In this document: piece after piece, positions 8,724 through 18,642 of the stretch | Position numbering within the stretch: the stretch's first letter is position 1 | How the letters are laid out: each line of letters begins with the position of its first letter | NCBI GenBank assembly: GCA_910589265.1 | Contig: CAJUTQ010000084.1 | Location: forward strand, 1 to 64,000 | Length of the DNA stretch: 64,000 nt | Source: an uncultured Lachnospiraceae bacterium | GTDB lineage: Bacteria; Bacillota; Clostridia; Lachnospirales; Lachnospiraceae | Direction: 5' to 3' | The notes under the pieces: generated by a model | Told to the model about the DNA's origin: nothing | Databases searched by the model: none | Seen by the model: only the letters and a program-made list of their open reading frames with translations | Position numbers and translations under genes: made by a program

Positions 8724-9779
8724 TCACGCTTCTACTTCCACCATTGCCCCACAATTTCCTTTAGGAATTTTCAGCTCTCTTCCATTCATGACAATTATCT
8801 TTTTTTCCATATCCACTGTAAAAAACGTAATGGTATCTGACTCATGATTTAAACTGGCTATATGTTTTGCATCTGGGAAAATAAGGATATCCTTTGGATA
8901 ATTTCCGCTAATGGGAAGGATAAACTTCTTTGTCAATAGTCCTGTTTCTGTGTCAACGGAAAATACCGCTACACTGTTATCTCCTGCACTGGACACAAAG
9001 AGATACTTCCCATCTCTGGACAATTTCATGGCACATGAGGCAGAATCTGTTGCATGGTAATCATTCAAAGTAGATATTGTCTGTATCCTCTTAAATTCCC
9101 CATTATTATTTACATTGCTGTATTCATATACATCTACAATATTTTTCAACTCATGGTTAATATATGCAAAACGTCCGCAACCGGAAAATTTAATGTATTT
9201 GGGTGCTGAACCCAAATCACTTCTTATTATATCATATAATTTTAATTTTCCTGTGACATGATCGAAACTATATACTTTTGTTTGATCCATTCCCAAATCT
9301 GTGGCGCACAAGTATTTATTATCTCTTGTCATTTTTACACATCTTATATGGGGACGGAAACTCCGCTCTGCAATACTACCCATTCCTTTATGGAAAACCT
9401 CACATGTAATCTTCCCTGCTCCTCCATTCTCCTCCAACTCAAGAACCGTAATTTTCCCATCATGGTATCCTGCAACAAACAAATATTTGTCCCTATAGTC
9501 TGTTGAAATATGACATCCTCTCATTCCGTTAATAGAAGCTTTGTTTATCATTTCCAGTCCTCCATCTGGAAGAATTTTAAATGCCTCCACCCCCATATCC
9601 GTAATGGAATATACGAATTTTTTATTATGGGAAATAGTAAAATAGGAGGGATTGGTTATGACTACCCTGCTTTTCTCTTCTAGTCTTCCCTTTTCAATAT
9701 CTACGTCATATATGATCATTCCTTTATCATGTCCTTGGGTATATGTGGCTAAATAGGCAACATACTTTGTTTTTTTCAT
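8724..9779 (-). CDS. Lactonase family beta-propeller protein (6-phosphogluconolactonase-like)
   Basis: The 351-residue protein has repeated blades with the sequence habit of YbhE-type lactonases, for example YLATYTQGHDKG at the start, RPHIRCVKMTRDNKYLCATDLG in the middle and SRDGKYLFVSSAGDNSV late. Members hydrolyse 6-phosphogluconolactone, but many family proteins have no proven substrate. No signal peptide is seen, so it is probably cytoplasmic. AGGAGGT lies 7 bases before the ATG. It is convergent with aroC and divergent from the polyamine-type operon. Confidence 0.75.
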   Translation of the reverse strand: MKKTKYVAYLATYTQGHDKGMIIYDVDIEKGRLEEKSRVVITNPSYFTISHNKKFVYSITDMGVEAFKILPDGGLEMINKASINGMRGCHISTDYRDKYLFVAGYHDGKITVLELEENGGAGKITCEVFHKGMGSIAERSFRPHIRCVKMTRDNKYLCATDLGMDQTKVYSFDHVTGKLKLYDIIRSDLGSAPKYIKFSGCGRFAYINHELKNIVDVYEYSNVNNNGEFKRIQTISTLNDYHATDSASCAMKLSRDGKYLFVSSAGDNSVAVFSVDTETGLLTKKFILPISGNYPKDILIFPDAKHIASLNHESDTITFFTVDMEKKIIVMNGRELKIPKGNCGAMVEVEA

Positions 9780-9908
9780 GGCAGAAACCTCCTATATTTG
9801 TACATCTTATCTTGTTTTATCTTATCATAAACCGACGTTTTTGTTAAGATGCTCCTTCTGTTTTCTTTCTATACTCCTCCTTTTACCATTGAATTTTTTA
9901 TTCTCTCA

Positions 9909-9936
9909 TTGACATTTTTCCTATTCTGTGTATAAT
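9909..9936 (+). promoter_or_regulatory. Promoter of the XRE-cupin/potABCD operon
   Basis: TTGACA at 9909-9914 and TATAAT at 9931-9936, with 16 bases between, give a near-perfect promoter. A dyad-like stretch (GTTTATACG ... TTAGTAAAC) follows at about 9938-9965, a plausible site for the encoded repressor. Confidence 0.75.
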
Positions 9937-10062
9937 TGTTTATACGATGTTTAGCATTAGTAAACTTTTTGTTTATTTTTACTTTTATTCTTTATTTATA
10001 AGAAAAAGAAACCGTAATCCCACAACATATTCCCGTTTTTTAAAGAAAGGACGGTGAATTTA

Positions 10063-10602
10063 ATGGATATTGGAAAAAAGTTAAAAGAACTGCGGGTTTT
10101 AAAAGGCCTGACTCAAGAAGAGCTTGCCGACCGCTCTGAACTTAGCAAAGGGTTCATTTCCCAGCTGGAACGAGATTTAACCTCTCCTTCCATTGCTACT
10201 TTAATGGATATTTTGCAATGCCTTGGAACAAATTTAAAAGATTTTTTCAACGACTCTGCCGAAGAACAAATTGTGTTTTGTGATGGGGATTATTTTGAAA
10301 AAGTAGACGATTCCTTACAAAATAAAATAGAATGGATTATACCCAACGCCCAAAAAAATATTATGGAACCTATCCGGGTTACATTAGCTCCCAAAGGTTC
10401 TACTTACCCAGATATCCCCCATGAAGGGGAAGAATTCGGCTATGTTTTAAATGGAAGCATTACCATTCACGTTGGAAACAAACGATATAAAGCCAAAAAG
10501 GGGGAGTCTTTTTACTTTACCCCTAATTCCACCCACTATATTACTGCCAATGGTAAATCTGGCGCCTCTTTCATCTGGGTCAGCAGTCCCCCCAGCTTTT
10601 AA
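10063..10602 (+). CDS. XRE-cupin regulator of polyamine transport (PuuR-like)
   Basis: The 179-residue protein has an N-terminal XRE helix-turn-helix (LKGLTQEELADRSELSKGF) and a C-terminal cupin barrel (HEGEEFGYVLNGSITIHVG ... FYFTPNSTHY). This HTH-cupin layout is that of PuuR-type regulators, which often control polyamine uptake or breakdown. The ATG at 10063 is preferred over a GTG at 10054, which is too close to AAAGGA. It heads the potABCD operon, so I infer a local, ligand-responsive regulator, possibly autoregulated. Confidence 0.85.
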   Translation: MDIGKKLKELRVLKGLTQEELADRSELSKGFISQLERDLTSPSIATLMDILQCLGTNLKDFFNDSAEEQIVFCDGDYFEKVDDSLQNKIEWIIPNAQKNIMEPIRVTLAPKGSTYPDIPHEGEEFGYVLNGSITIHVGNKRYKAKKGESFYFTPNSTHYITANGKSGASFIWVSSPPSF

Positions 10603-10695
10603 TCTTGGCAAATTGGATTAGTGAGAGATTCTAGGAAAAAATACTTTTTCACAGGCAGATTTCTGTATTCTCCTGTGTAAGAACGGAGGATTATA

Positions 10696-11769
10696 ATGGC
10701 CCACAAGCTTATTGATTTAGTACATATTTCCAAATCATTTGGGAGCAATCTTGTTCTGGATGATATGAACTTATACATCCGCGAAAATGAATTTCTTACT
10801 TTACTTGGTCCAAGTGGGTGTGGCAAAACAACAACCCTTCGCATTATCGGTGGTTTTGAAACTCCTGACAAAGGAAACGTTATTTTTGATAAAGAAGATA
10901 TTACACGTCTTTCGCCAAATAAACGGCAAGTAAACACCGTTTTTCAAAAATATGCCCTTTTTACCCATATGACCATTGAGGAGAATATTGCCTTTGGGCT
11001 GAAAATTAAAAACAAAAGCAAGACTTACATTCATGATAAAATCAAATATGCCCTCAAGCTTGTGAACTTAGAAGGCTTTGAGAAAAGAATGCCTGACTCC
11101 TTAAGCGGAGGACAGCAGCAAAGAATTGCCATAGCAAGAGCCATTGTTAACGAGCCAAAAGTCCTTCTTTTAGACGAACCCTTAGGTGCCCTTGACTTAA
11201 AGCTGCGCCAAGATATGCAGTATGAACTTATCCGTTTGAAAAACGAACTGGGCATTACCTTTGTATACGTAACCCATGATCAGGAAGAAGCCTTAACAAT
11301 GTCTGATACTATTGTCGTTATGAATCAAGGTTATATCCAGCAAATAGGCTCTCCAGAAGACATTTACAATGAGCCGGAAAATGCCTTTGTGGCAGATTTT
11401 ATTGGAGACAGCAATATTTTTCCTGCTACTATGGTGCAAGATAAGCTTGTGAAAATATTAGATACTCCCTTTCCCTGCGTGGATAAAGGATTCGGTGAAA
11501 ATAAACCTGTGGATGCCGTTATTCGTCCTGAAGATGTAGAGCTTGTGGAGCCTTGTACTGGCATTTTAGACGGTGTGGTAACCCATTTGATTTTTAAAGG
11601 GGTACACTACGAAATGGAAGTATTAGCCAATGGCTTTGAATGGCTTGTTCACTCGACAAAAATGTATCCTGTGGGAACGAAGGTTGGAATTTTTGTGGAT
11701 CCTTTTAATATTCAGATTATGAATAAACCAGAATCAGAAGACGAGGAGGCGGTTGTCATTGATGAATAG
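10696..11769 (+). CDS. potA: Spermidine/putrescine ABC transporter ATPase
   Basis: The 357-residue ATPase has Walker [11 protein letters not shown], signature LSGGQQQR, Walker [13 protein letters not shown] and the H-loop [10 protein letters not shown]. It keeps a C-terminal regulatory TOBE-type domain (about residues 240-345), unlike the second potA in this window. It energises polyamine import through the PotB and PotC channel. GGAGG lies before the ATG, and the 3' end overlaps potB by 8 bases. Confidence 0.93.
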   Translation: MAHKLIDLVHISKSFGSNLVLDDMNLYIRENEFLTLLGPSGCGKTTTLRIIGGFETPDKGNVIFDKEDITRLSPNKRQVNTVFQKYALFTHMTIEENIAFGLKIKNKSKTYIHDKIKYALKLVNLEGFEKRMPDSLSGGQQQRIAIARAIVNEPKVLLLDEPLGALDLKLRQDMQYELIRLKNELGITFVYVTHDQEEALTMSDTIVVMNQGYIQQIGSPEDIYNEPENAFVADFIGDSNIFPATMVQDKLVKILDTPFPCVDKGFGENKPVDAVIRPEDVELVEPCTGILDGVVTHLIFKGVHYEMEVLANGFEWLVHSTKMYPVGTKVGIFVDPFNIQIMNKPESEDEEAVVIDE

Positions 11770-12574
11770 AAAACTTTTAGCCTTTCCCTACATTGTTTGG
11801 GCGGCTGTCTTTATTTTAATACCCTTGTTTATGGTAGGTTATTATGGTCTGACAGATAAAAATGGAAACTTTACAATGGCCAATCTGGCCTCCATTATGA
11901 CCAAAGAACATATAAAAGCCCTTTGGCTTTCTGTCCTTCTTTCCCTCATAAGCACTCTCATTTGTCTTCTTCTAGCCTATCCTCTGTCTATGATTTTGGC
12001 CCAAATGAACGTCACAAAAACGAGCTTCATTGTTCTTATCTTTATTCTTCCCATGTGGATGAACTTCTTATTAAGAACATTAGCTTGGCAGACTCTCTTA
12101 GAAAAAACTGGAGTACTCAACAGTATCCTTCAATTTTTTCAGCTTCCTGCCCTTGAAATTATTAACACCCCCTATGCCATTATTTTAGGCATGGTTTATA
12201 ACTTCCTTCCTTTCATGGTTTTGCCTATTTATAATTCCCTTATCAAGATAGATCAAAATGTCATTCATGCTGCCAGAGACTTAGGGGCAAACTCTATTCA
12301 GACATTTTTGAAGATTACCTTACCTTTAAGCGCCCCTGGAATCATAAGCGGAATTACGATGGTCTTTGTCCCTGCTTTAACGACCTTTGTTATTTCTAAC
12401 CTTCTTGGAGGAAGCAAAATTCTTCTCATTGGCAATGTCATTGAACAGGAATTTACCCAAGCTGGGAACTGGCATTTAGGAAGCGGCCTTTCTTTAGTTC
12501 TTATGCTTTTTATTATTTTCAATATGGTTATTACTGCTCTTTTTGATTTAGAAGGGGAGGGAAACACCCTATGA
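11762..12574 (+). CDS. potB: Spermidine/putrescine ABC transporter permease
   Basis: The 270-residue membrane protein has about six hydrophobic segments and the permease EAA-type loop ([20 protein letters not shown]). It forms the channel with PotC. The start overlaps the end of potA and the TGA stop overlaps the ATG of potC (ATGA), so the genes are translationally coupled. GAGGAGG is 12 bases upstream of the chosen ATG, and a TTG start slightly upstream is possible. Confidence 0.92.
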   Translation: MNRKLLAFPYIVWAAVFILIPLFMVGYYGLTDKNGNFTMANLASIMTKEHIKALWLSVLLSLISTLICLLLAYPLSMILAQMNVTKTSFIVLIFILPMWMNFLLRTLAWQTLLEKTGVLNSILQFFQLPALEIINTPYAIILGMVYNFLPFMVLPIYNSLIKIDQNVIHAARDLGANSIQTFLKITLPLSAPGIISGITMVFVPALTTFVISNLLGGSKILLIGNVIEQEFTQAGNWHLGSGLSLVLMLFIIFNMVITALFDLEGEGNTL

Positions 12575-13356
12575 TAAAAACATTGAAGCATCTATATACT
12601 GCCCTTATTTTTATTTTTCTCTATGCCCCCATTGCCACTCTCCTTGTTTTATCTTTTAATGCCAGTAAAACAAGAGCAAAATGGGGAGGATTTACTTTTA
12701 AATGGTATAGAGAACTTTTTGGCAACCAAGTCATTTTGCAAGCTTTATACAATACTTTGCTCATTGCCTTCCTCTCTGCTGCCATTGCCACCCTCATGGG
12801 CACAGTCGCTTCCTTTTCTATTCACAGTATGAAACGCAAAAGCCGCTCTCTCCTAATCGGAATTACAAATATTCCTATGCTCAATGCAGAAATCGTTACT
12901 GGTATTTCTCTAATGCTTTTATTTCTTACATTACGGGCAAAGTTCGGATTTTATACTGTATTATTATCCCACATAACTTTTAATATTCCTTATGTTATTT
13001 TAAGCGTCATGCCCAAGCTAAAACAGTTAAACCCCCATGTATACCAAGCTGCCCTGGATCTTGGCGCCTCCCCCTTTTACGCTTTTTATAAAGTTATTTT
13101 GCCAGACATTCTGCCCGGGGTTCTTTCTGGCTTTCTCATGGCCTTTACCATGTCTCTGGATGATTTTATTATTACTCATTTTACTAAAGGGCCTGGTCTA
13201 GACACCTTATCTACGAAAATTTATACAGAAGTCAGAAAGGGAATTCGTCCAGAAATGTATTCCTTATCTACTTTAATTTTTATCTCCGTACTTCTTTTGC
13301 TTTTCTTAGGAAATAAAAGCTCTTATTTATCCAAAGAAAAGTTTCATGAAAAATAA
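12571..13356 (+). CDS. potC: Spermidine/putrescine ABC transporter permease
   Basis: The 261-residue permease has six predicted membrane segments. It carries the PotC-like sequence FNASKTRAKWGGFTFKWY after the first helix, an EAA loop (QAALDLGASPFYAFYKVILP) and the SLDDFIITHF segment common in PotC proteins. It pairs with PotB in the inner complex. The ATG overlaps the potB stop and GGGGAGGG precedes it. Confidence 0.92.
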   Translation: MIKTLKHLYTALIFIFLYAPIATLLVLSFNASKTRAKWGGFTFKWYRELFGNQVILQALYNTLLIAFLSAAIATLMGTVASFSIHSMKRKSRSLLIGITNIPMLNAEIVTGISLMLLFLTLRAKFGFYTVLLSHITFNIPYVILSVMPKLKQLNPHVYQAALDLGASPFYAFYKVILPDILPGVLSGFLMAFTMSLDDFIITHFTKGPGLDTLSTKIYTEVRKGIRPEMYSLSTLIFISVLLLLFLGNKSSYLSKEKFHEK

Positions 13357-13384
13357 ATTAGAAAAGAAATGAGGTAAATTGATT

Positions 13385-14443
13385 ATGAAAAAGAGATTAG
13401 TTCTTATTTTATGCTTCTCCTTTACAGCTTTTTTGTTGAATGCATGTGGCAGCAGCTCTGAAAATAAGGAGGAAGTTATAGTCTACAACTGGGGAGAGTA
13501 CATTGATCCAGACACATTAGCTATGTTTGAAAAAGAAACAGGAATTCATGTAATCTATGACGAATATGAGACAAATGAAATTATGTATCCCCGACTGGAA
13601 GCTGGGGCATCTGCCTATGACGTAGTCTGCCCTTCCGACTATATGATTCAAAAAATGATTGAAAAAGATATGTTATCAGAAATTAACTTTGAACATATTC
13701 CCAACGCCAAGGCAAATATAGGAGAACAATATTTTATCCAATCCAGGGAATTTGACCCAGAGAATAAATATTCCGTTCCTTATTGCTGGGGAACAGTAGG
13801 CATTCTATATAACAAAACAATGGTATCTGGTCCTATTGACAGCTGGTCTGTTCTTTGGGACCCCCAATATACCGATAATATTCTTATGCAAGATAGTGTA
13901 CGTGACGCTTTTATGGTTGCCTTGAAACGCAAAGGATACTCTATGAACACTCTTGATTCAAAGGAACTTGAGGAAACAAAAAATGATCTTATCGAGCAAA
14001 AGCCTTTGGCCCAGGCATATGTCATTGACCAAGTAAGGGATAAGATGATTGGAAATGAGGCTGCCATTGGGGTTATATATTCTGGGGAGGCCATTTACAC
14101 CCAGAGAGAAAATGAAAACTTGGAATATGTCATTCCTAAAGAAGGGACCAACGTATGGATTGATTCCTGGGTTATTCCTAAAAATGCTCCAAATAAAGAA
14201 AATGCTGAGAAATTTATTGACTTTATGTGCCGTCCTGATATCGCCCTCTTAAACTTTGAATATATTACTTACTCCACCCCTAATGAGGAAGCCAGAAAGC
14301 TTATTGAAGATAAAGAGATTCAAAATAGTCCCATTGCCTTCCCTACTCTGTCTGACTATGACCATTTAGAAACTTACCAATATTTAGGGGAAGAAGGGGA
14401 AGCTATGTATAATGAGCTTTGGAAAGAAGTAAAATCCAATTAA
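13385..14443 (+). CDS. potD: Spermidine/putrescine-binding lipoprotein
   Basis: The protein begins with a lipoprotein signal peptide ending in the lipobox LNAC (Cys near residue 21) and then reads VIVYNWGEYIDPDTLAMFEK, the typical start of a mature PotD. Later segments such as YDVVCPSDYMIQKM, VPYCWGTVGILYNK and VIPKEGTNVWIDSW are hallmarks of the polyamine-binding fold. It delivers substrate to PotBC at the outer membrane face. It is the last gene of the operon and is followed by a strong terminator. Confidence 0.94.
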   Translation: MKKRLVLILCFSFTAFLLNACGSSSENKEEVIVYNWGEYIDPDTLAMFEKETGIHVIYDEYETNEIMYPRLEAGASAYDVVCPSDYMIQKMIEKDMLSEINFEHIPNAKANIGEQYFIQSREFDPENKYSVPYCWGTVGILYNKTMVSGPIDSWSVLWDPQYTDNILMQDSVRDAFMVALKRKGYSMNTLDSKELEETKNDLIEQKPLAQAYVIDQVRDKMIGNEAAIGVIYSGEAIYTQRENENLEYVIPKEGTNVWIDSWVIPKNAPNKENAEKFIDFMCRPDIALLNFEYITYSTPNEEARKLIEDKEIQNSPIAFPTLSDYDHLETYQYLGEEGEAMYNELWKEVKSN

Positions 14444-14456
14444 AATGAAGGAAATT

Positions 14457-14491
14457 GAAAAAGACAAGGAATGCAAACCCTTGTCTTTTTC
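14457..14491. terminator. Strong terminator after potD
   Basis: GAAAAAGACAAGG (14457-14469) pairs perfectly with CCTTGTCTTTTTC (14479-14491). The arm ends give T-rich tails on both strands, so it likely ends both potD and the convergent UPF0303 gene. Confidence 0.85.
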
Positions 14492-14507
14492 TGTTTGAAA
14501 GCATTAT

Positions 14508-15014
14508 CTACATTTTCTTAATGCGGGGCACCTCATCTGTATGAAGATACTTGGACAGACAGCGGATAATAAAGTCATGGTCCGCCACGTGGTTTAGGCC
14601 AGTTACAGTAATAGCCCCAATGACTCCTCCCTCTTCTATATGAATGGGGAATCCCCCTCCACAGCATGCGTACTCTCTTTCATCTAGGAAAATATCTTCC
14701 ATTGTCTGCTCTTTTGCCTTTAGCCTTGTAAATAAATGAAGGCTACTTATTTCCATCTCTTTTACTGTATTGTATTTCCTTCTCATCCACTGTTCATCAT
14801 GTAAGTTTGTCCCATTGCCACCATACTGGAAAACAATAAAGCCATTATTCATGCGAATACTCATGGCAAGGGACAGCCCTCTAAGCTTGGCCTCAGCCAC
14901 CATCATACTTCCAAGCTCCCATGCATCCCCATTTGTAAAATGGGTAAACTGTAAAATTTCCTCCTGCATCTCCAGCATATTTAACACTTCTTCAATGGTT
15001 TTTTCCTGCTCCAT
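14508..15014 (-). CDS. UPF0303/HbpS-like protein
   Basis: The 168-residue protein matches the UPF0303 (YBR137W-like, GlcG/HbpS fold) pattern: GLSLAMSIRMNNGFIVFQYG, then DEREYACCGGGFPI and GGVIGAITVTGL. Relatives include heme-binding proteins, but this branch has no proven role. The start at 15014 has GGAGG 7 bases upstream. It lies just downstream of trpS on the same strand, with a 28-base gap, so it may be co-transcribed. Confidence 0.7.
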   Translation of the reverse strand: MEQEKTIEEVLNMLEMQEEILQFTHFTNGDAWELGSMMVAEAKLRGLSLAMSIRMNNGFIVFQYGGNGTNLHDEQWMRRKYNTVKEMEISSLHLFTRLKAKEQTMEDIFLDEREYACCGGGFPIHIEEGGVIGAITVTGLNHVADHDFIIRCLSKYLHTDEVPRIKKM

Positions 15015-15042
15015 CTTCCTTCCTCCATTTCTGTCTTTTCCC

Positions 15043-16047
15043 CTATGAGATTCTTTCTGGAAATCCAACCTTTTTCTGTACTTTGCGCAACGTTTTTTTT
15101 GCGTAGTAGTCTGCTTTTTCCCCGTTCTTCTTAATAACTTGGTCAATATATGCCTTCTCCTTACTGAGCTTTTCCATTTTATCCCAAACAGGCTTTAATA
15201 CCGACACAATACTTTCACCCACTGCCATTTTAAACTCCCCATATCCCTTTGAGTCAAATTCCTTTACTACATCTTCTGGTGTCTTATTGGTACATGCACA
15301 ATAAATATCTATCAAATTTTTAATTCCAGGCTGCTCTTCTCTATATAAAATCATTCCTTCAGAATCCGTCACAGCCCTTTTACACTTTCTTATAATGGTA
15401 TCTGGATCATCCAGTAAATAAATGCTGGCATTGGGATTTTCATCAGACTTGGACATTTTTTTCAAAGGATCCTGAAGACTCATGATCTTAGCCCCTACCT
15501 CTCCAATATAAGGCTCTGGAATGGTAAAAACATCCCCATATATCCCGTTAAACCTTTGAGCAATGTCTCTTGTTATTTCCAGATGCTGCATTTGATCAAT
15601 GCCTACAGGAACTACATCTGTTTGGAACAAAAGGATGTCCGCTGCCATGAGCACAGGATAAGTAAATAAACCTGCGTTAATATTATCTGCATGTTTTGCA
15701 GATTTATCTTTGAATTGGGTCATTCTGTTCAATTCCCCCATATAAGTAAAGCAATTTAATATCCAAGCTAATTCTCCATGGCCAGATACATGAGACTGAT
15801 AATAAATGCAGTTTTTCTCTGGATCAAGTCCTGCTGCAATATACAAAGTCAAAAGAGCCCTGGCCCTTTTCCTAAGTTCAGAGGGCTCCTGTCTCACTGT
15901 AATGGAATGGAGATCCACTACAGAATAAAAACACTGGTATTTATCACTTAATGTAAGCCAGTTTTTCAGCGCCCCTAAATAATTTCCCAATGTAAGGTTT
16001 CCTGTAGCCTGCATTCCACTAAACAATATTCTCTTGTTATCGATCAT
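15043..16047 (-). CDS. trpS: Tryptophanyl-tRNA synthetase
   Basis: This 334-residue class I synthetase charges tRNA-Trp. It shows the HIGH-equivalent segment (TGNLTLGNYLGAL) and KMSKSDEN near residue 200, along with MAADILLFQTDVVPVGIDQ, which is typical of bacterial TrpRS. The ATG at 16047 has GGAGG 7 bases upstream; a longer frame exists but has no ribosome site. No T-box leader is seen in the roughly 100 bases upstream. Confidence 0.95.
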   Translation of the reverse strand: MIDNKRILFSGMQATGNLTLGNYLGALKNWLTLSDKYQCFYSVVDLHSITVRQEPSELRKRARALLTLYIAAGLDPEKNCIYYQSHVSGHGELAWILNCFTYMGELNRMTQFKDKSAKHADNINAGLFTYPVLMAADILLFQTDVVPVGIDQMQHLEITRDIAQRFNGIYGDVFTIPEPYIGEVGAKIMSLQDPLKKMSKSDENPNASIYLLDDPDTIIRKCKRAVTDSEGMILYREEQPGIKNLIDIYCACTNKTPEDVVKEFDSKGYGEFKMAVGESIVSVLKPVWDKMEKLSKEKAYIDQVIKKNGEKADYYAKKTLRKVQKKVGFPERIS

Positions 16048-16155
16048 AGCCATTCCTCCAAATACGTCTTTTACCTTTATTGGCATTATAGCACAGTTTT
16101 GGCGCAAGATTCCAGAACAAAATTGCTGTCTTAGACTCCTATCCATAAAAATTTT

Positions 16156-16785
16156 CTAATTAGAATTTTTCAATGGTTTTACCATTTCTTTTATTTTATC
16201 CAATAGATTCTGCCGTTCCAATTCGTATGCAATAAAGGGATATCTTCTCTTTAAATATTGTTTGCTAATCTCTTCATTAACAAAACTTATTATTATGTCG
16301 CATCTAGCTTGCACTTGATCATCATTACTGTTTAATTTCAATACATCTATTGTAAACTGGATTTTGTCTATTTTCTCCCTTGGCAAATTCGGGTTTGCTT
16401 TTATTAAACAGCTTGGGAAATCAAGTATAAAATCCCCATTATGTATTTCAAAAGGATCCACAATAAGATTATCATCTTTATAATTGTTCATTATCTGGGT
16501 AGTTAGCCGATAATTATTCCATTCATATGCCAATTCTGGTCTTTTACTTTTAGGCAAAAAGTGATCAACAGATACAGGAGCTGTTGATTTTGAAAACCAA
16601 AGTCCTGTGTAAGCACATATTCCATTATATGCTCCATATAAATCTGCTGAAGTTCTTTTCCAATAATCTTTATTTTTCCACTGTTTCCCTGATGGAACAG
16701 GCACTCGTTGTAAAAAACTCTTTCCTGGTATTCGTACATCTCTATGGAAATTAATGGGTTCTGGTTGTAAATCAACATGTATCAT
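16156..16785 (-). CDS. HNH-type nuclease, PtuB-like (Septu-related)
   Basis: The 209-residue protein has an HNH-like centre: GICAYTGLWF, then VSVDHFLPKSKRPELAYEWN and TTQIMNNYKD. The DHF-PKS-W-N pattern is that of the HNH subunits that partner AAA ATPases, such as PtuB of Septu. The usual paired zinc cysteines are reduced: only one Cys is visible before the HNH core. The ATG overlaps the stop of the ATPase gene (ATGA), so the two are coupled. Likely role: DNA cleavage triggered by the ATPase during phage infection, which is inference. Confidence 0.65.
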   Translation of the reverse strand: MIHVDLQPEPINFHRDVRIPGKSFLQRVPVPSGKQWKNKDYWKRTSADLYGAYNGICAYTGLWFSKSTAPVSVDHFLPKSKRPELAYEWNNYRLTTQIMNNYKDDNLIVDPFEIHNGDFILDFPSCLIKANPNLPREKIDKIQFTIDVLKLNSNDDQVQARCDIIISFVNEEISKQYLKRRYPFIAYELERQNLLDKIKEMVKPLKNSN

Positions 16786-18641
16786 ATTTCTACCCCGTGC
16801 TGTTCAGCAAAATATATCCATCTTGGCCAAAATATATCATTTTCGGCTAAACAGTTTAATAACTTTTCATGGGTATGAAAGACTGCCTCATAATCTGGGT
16901 TATCAGTCATTTGCAGTATTTTTGCTTCTTCAATTGCCACTTCTGCCTCTTGGGAACGGGCCTGACGTAAATTAAAAATAGGCGAAGTTAACCAAGCATT
17001 AATTTGACCATATTTAATAAAATCAACTTCTTCCAAAATTGCATCTTGATTGGGTAATGATAACTTCATGTGAAACAATTTGTCTATTTCCTGTCTAAAA
17101 GCAGATTCTGCTGAAGCTAAAACTAATGGAGAATGCGTAGATAAAATAAACTGTATTTCCAATTCCTCTGACAAGACTTTTTGAACTTCCATTAGCGCTG
17201 GCAATATTGTGCGCTGCCATTTAGGATGTAAATGAGCTTCTATCTCATCAATCATAATAACAATTCTTGAGTCAGGTTTCACGTTTCGAAATTGGGAAGA
17301 AATTTTGTGTTCATGCCAAGCCCATACTATCAGATATGCTAGCGTCACAATTCTACGAATTCCAGCTGATGTATTGGTAATTGGTACGATTCCATATGGA
17401 TGTACAATGGTAGGAATTTCTCGTGTATCTTCTGGTATGCGTATTGGATCTCCTGAAGTTAATGTCCCTATATCCGGAGGTGACAATACGGATAGCACAT
17501 TAGTAAATATGTCAAAAGGATATTTTGTTGGGGAGCTTTGCCATTTAACCCAATCACGTATTAAACCCTCGATACTTCCGTCCAGTCCATTCCAAACCTG
17601 TGAGCCACTAAAAACAGAAGGACGATTTTTGTTAACCCCATAGTGTTTCGAAGGATCCCAAACGGCATAGGAGCCATCAACACATGCATAAACAATAAGT
17701 CCTGGAATTGTAGGCTGTCTTCCATTCCTTTTCCATGTCAAATTTTGAATATCATAACTTATAGATACTTCTTTCGTATGTTGCATTTTTCCAGCTATGG
17801 AAAATCTTATATTTGATTTCTTGCCATTATATTTTGGCCTTGCTTCATTTGACGTCCAAGTACCTGTTAAAGCCCACCATGAACAATCCATCAGAAAGGT
17901 TTTCCCTAAACCATTATCTCCTGTAATAATATTGAGCCGGGATGCCAAATTCATTTCCATATGATCAGAAGGACCCACATTATCCAATGCTAAGAAGGAT
18001 AAAGTACCCTCTTCATCTGGCTTTGCATCAGGAGGTTCTTCTAAATTATTTGCCAATAATGCTGCTTTAACTACTTCCTCTTGAAATGCCAAACAATTAG
18101 GATATCCACTGATAGTTGTTGTAAATAAAATCTCTATTTCTTGTTTTGTTATTTGATACATTGAAATAAATTGTTGTACAATCTCCTCTAACGTAATGGC
18201 ATGATCCCATTCTTCAAATTTAAAGCACCAAATAGCTAAATCAATTAATGGGATTTTTTTATTTCCTTTAATAACTTTTTTTGAAATCTCAGAAATATAA
18301 TTTTTATCCCATCCCCAAATTTTAGAATTACTTTCATGTATGAAACATCTTTGAAAGCTTCTTGTATTTATTGATTGTAAACCTGAAGAAGCATAATCTT
18401 CTTTTACCCACTTTTTAACAAAAGCATTGGATTTATATGGCTGATAATACCATGCTGAATTTGGAATTATCTTTTGTACTTCATCCATAAATTCTTTATT
18501 CTTTTGATCCATAGGATATTCCATAGTTTTGCCCACTGGAAGATGATTTCGTTTACAGGATAAAAATGTAATTCCAATAAATGGATGAACATTATTTAGT
18601 TTTTTTATGGCAGCCAATATATAGTTTAATGATAGATACAT
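16782..18641 (-). CDS. AAA family ATPase, PtuA/OLD-like, with unusual N-terminal domain
   Basis: The 619-residue protein has an N-terminal region of about 220 residues that I do not recognise. It is followed by an ABC/RecF-type ATPase: Walker A GDNGLGKT, Walker B VIMIDEIEAHLHPKWQ and a late LSTHSPLVLASA segment. This is the PtuA/OLD style of ATPase seen in phage defence. The start is 1 base after the methyltransferase stop, with GGAGG 9 bases upstream, and its end overlaps the HNH gene. The three genes therefore behave as one operon. Confidence 0.75.
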   Translation of the reverse strand: MYLSLNYILAAIKKLNNVHPFIGITFLSCKRNHLPVGKTMEYPMDQKNKEFMDEVQKIIPNSAWYYQPYKSNAFVKKWVKEDYASSGLQSINTRSFQRCFIHESNSKIWGWDKNYISEISKKVIKGNKKIPLIDLAIWCFKFEEWDHAITLEEIVQQFISMYQITKQEIEILFTTTISGYPNCLAFQEEVVKAALLANNLEEPPDAKPDEEGTLSFLALDNVGPSDHMEMNLASRLNIITGDNGLGKTFLMDCSWWALTGTWTSNEARPKYNGKKSNIRFSIAGKMQHTKEVSISYDIQNLTWKRNGRQPTIPGLIVYACVDGSYAVWDPSKHYGVNKNRPSVFSGSQVWNGLDGSIEGLIRDWVKWQSSPTKYPFDIFTNVLSVLSPPDIGTLTSGDPIRIPEDTREIPTIVHPYGIVPITNTSAGIRRIVTLAYLIVWAWHEHKISSQFRNVKPDSRIVIMIDEIEAHLHPKWQRTILPALMEVQKVLSEELEIQFILSTHSPLVLASAESAFRQEIDKLFHMKLSLPNQDAILEEVDFIKYGQINAWLTSPIFNLRQARSQEAEVAIEEAKILQMTDNPDYEAVFHTHEKLLNCLAENDIFWPRWIYFAEQHGVEI

Positions 18642-18642
18642 A

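Noticed and set aside
16048-16155. T-box leader upstream of trpS
   Set aside because: The space before the start is too short and no T-box sequence is seen. An AT-rich palindrome at 16146-16172 is better explained as the end of the HNH operon.
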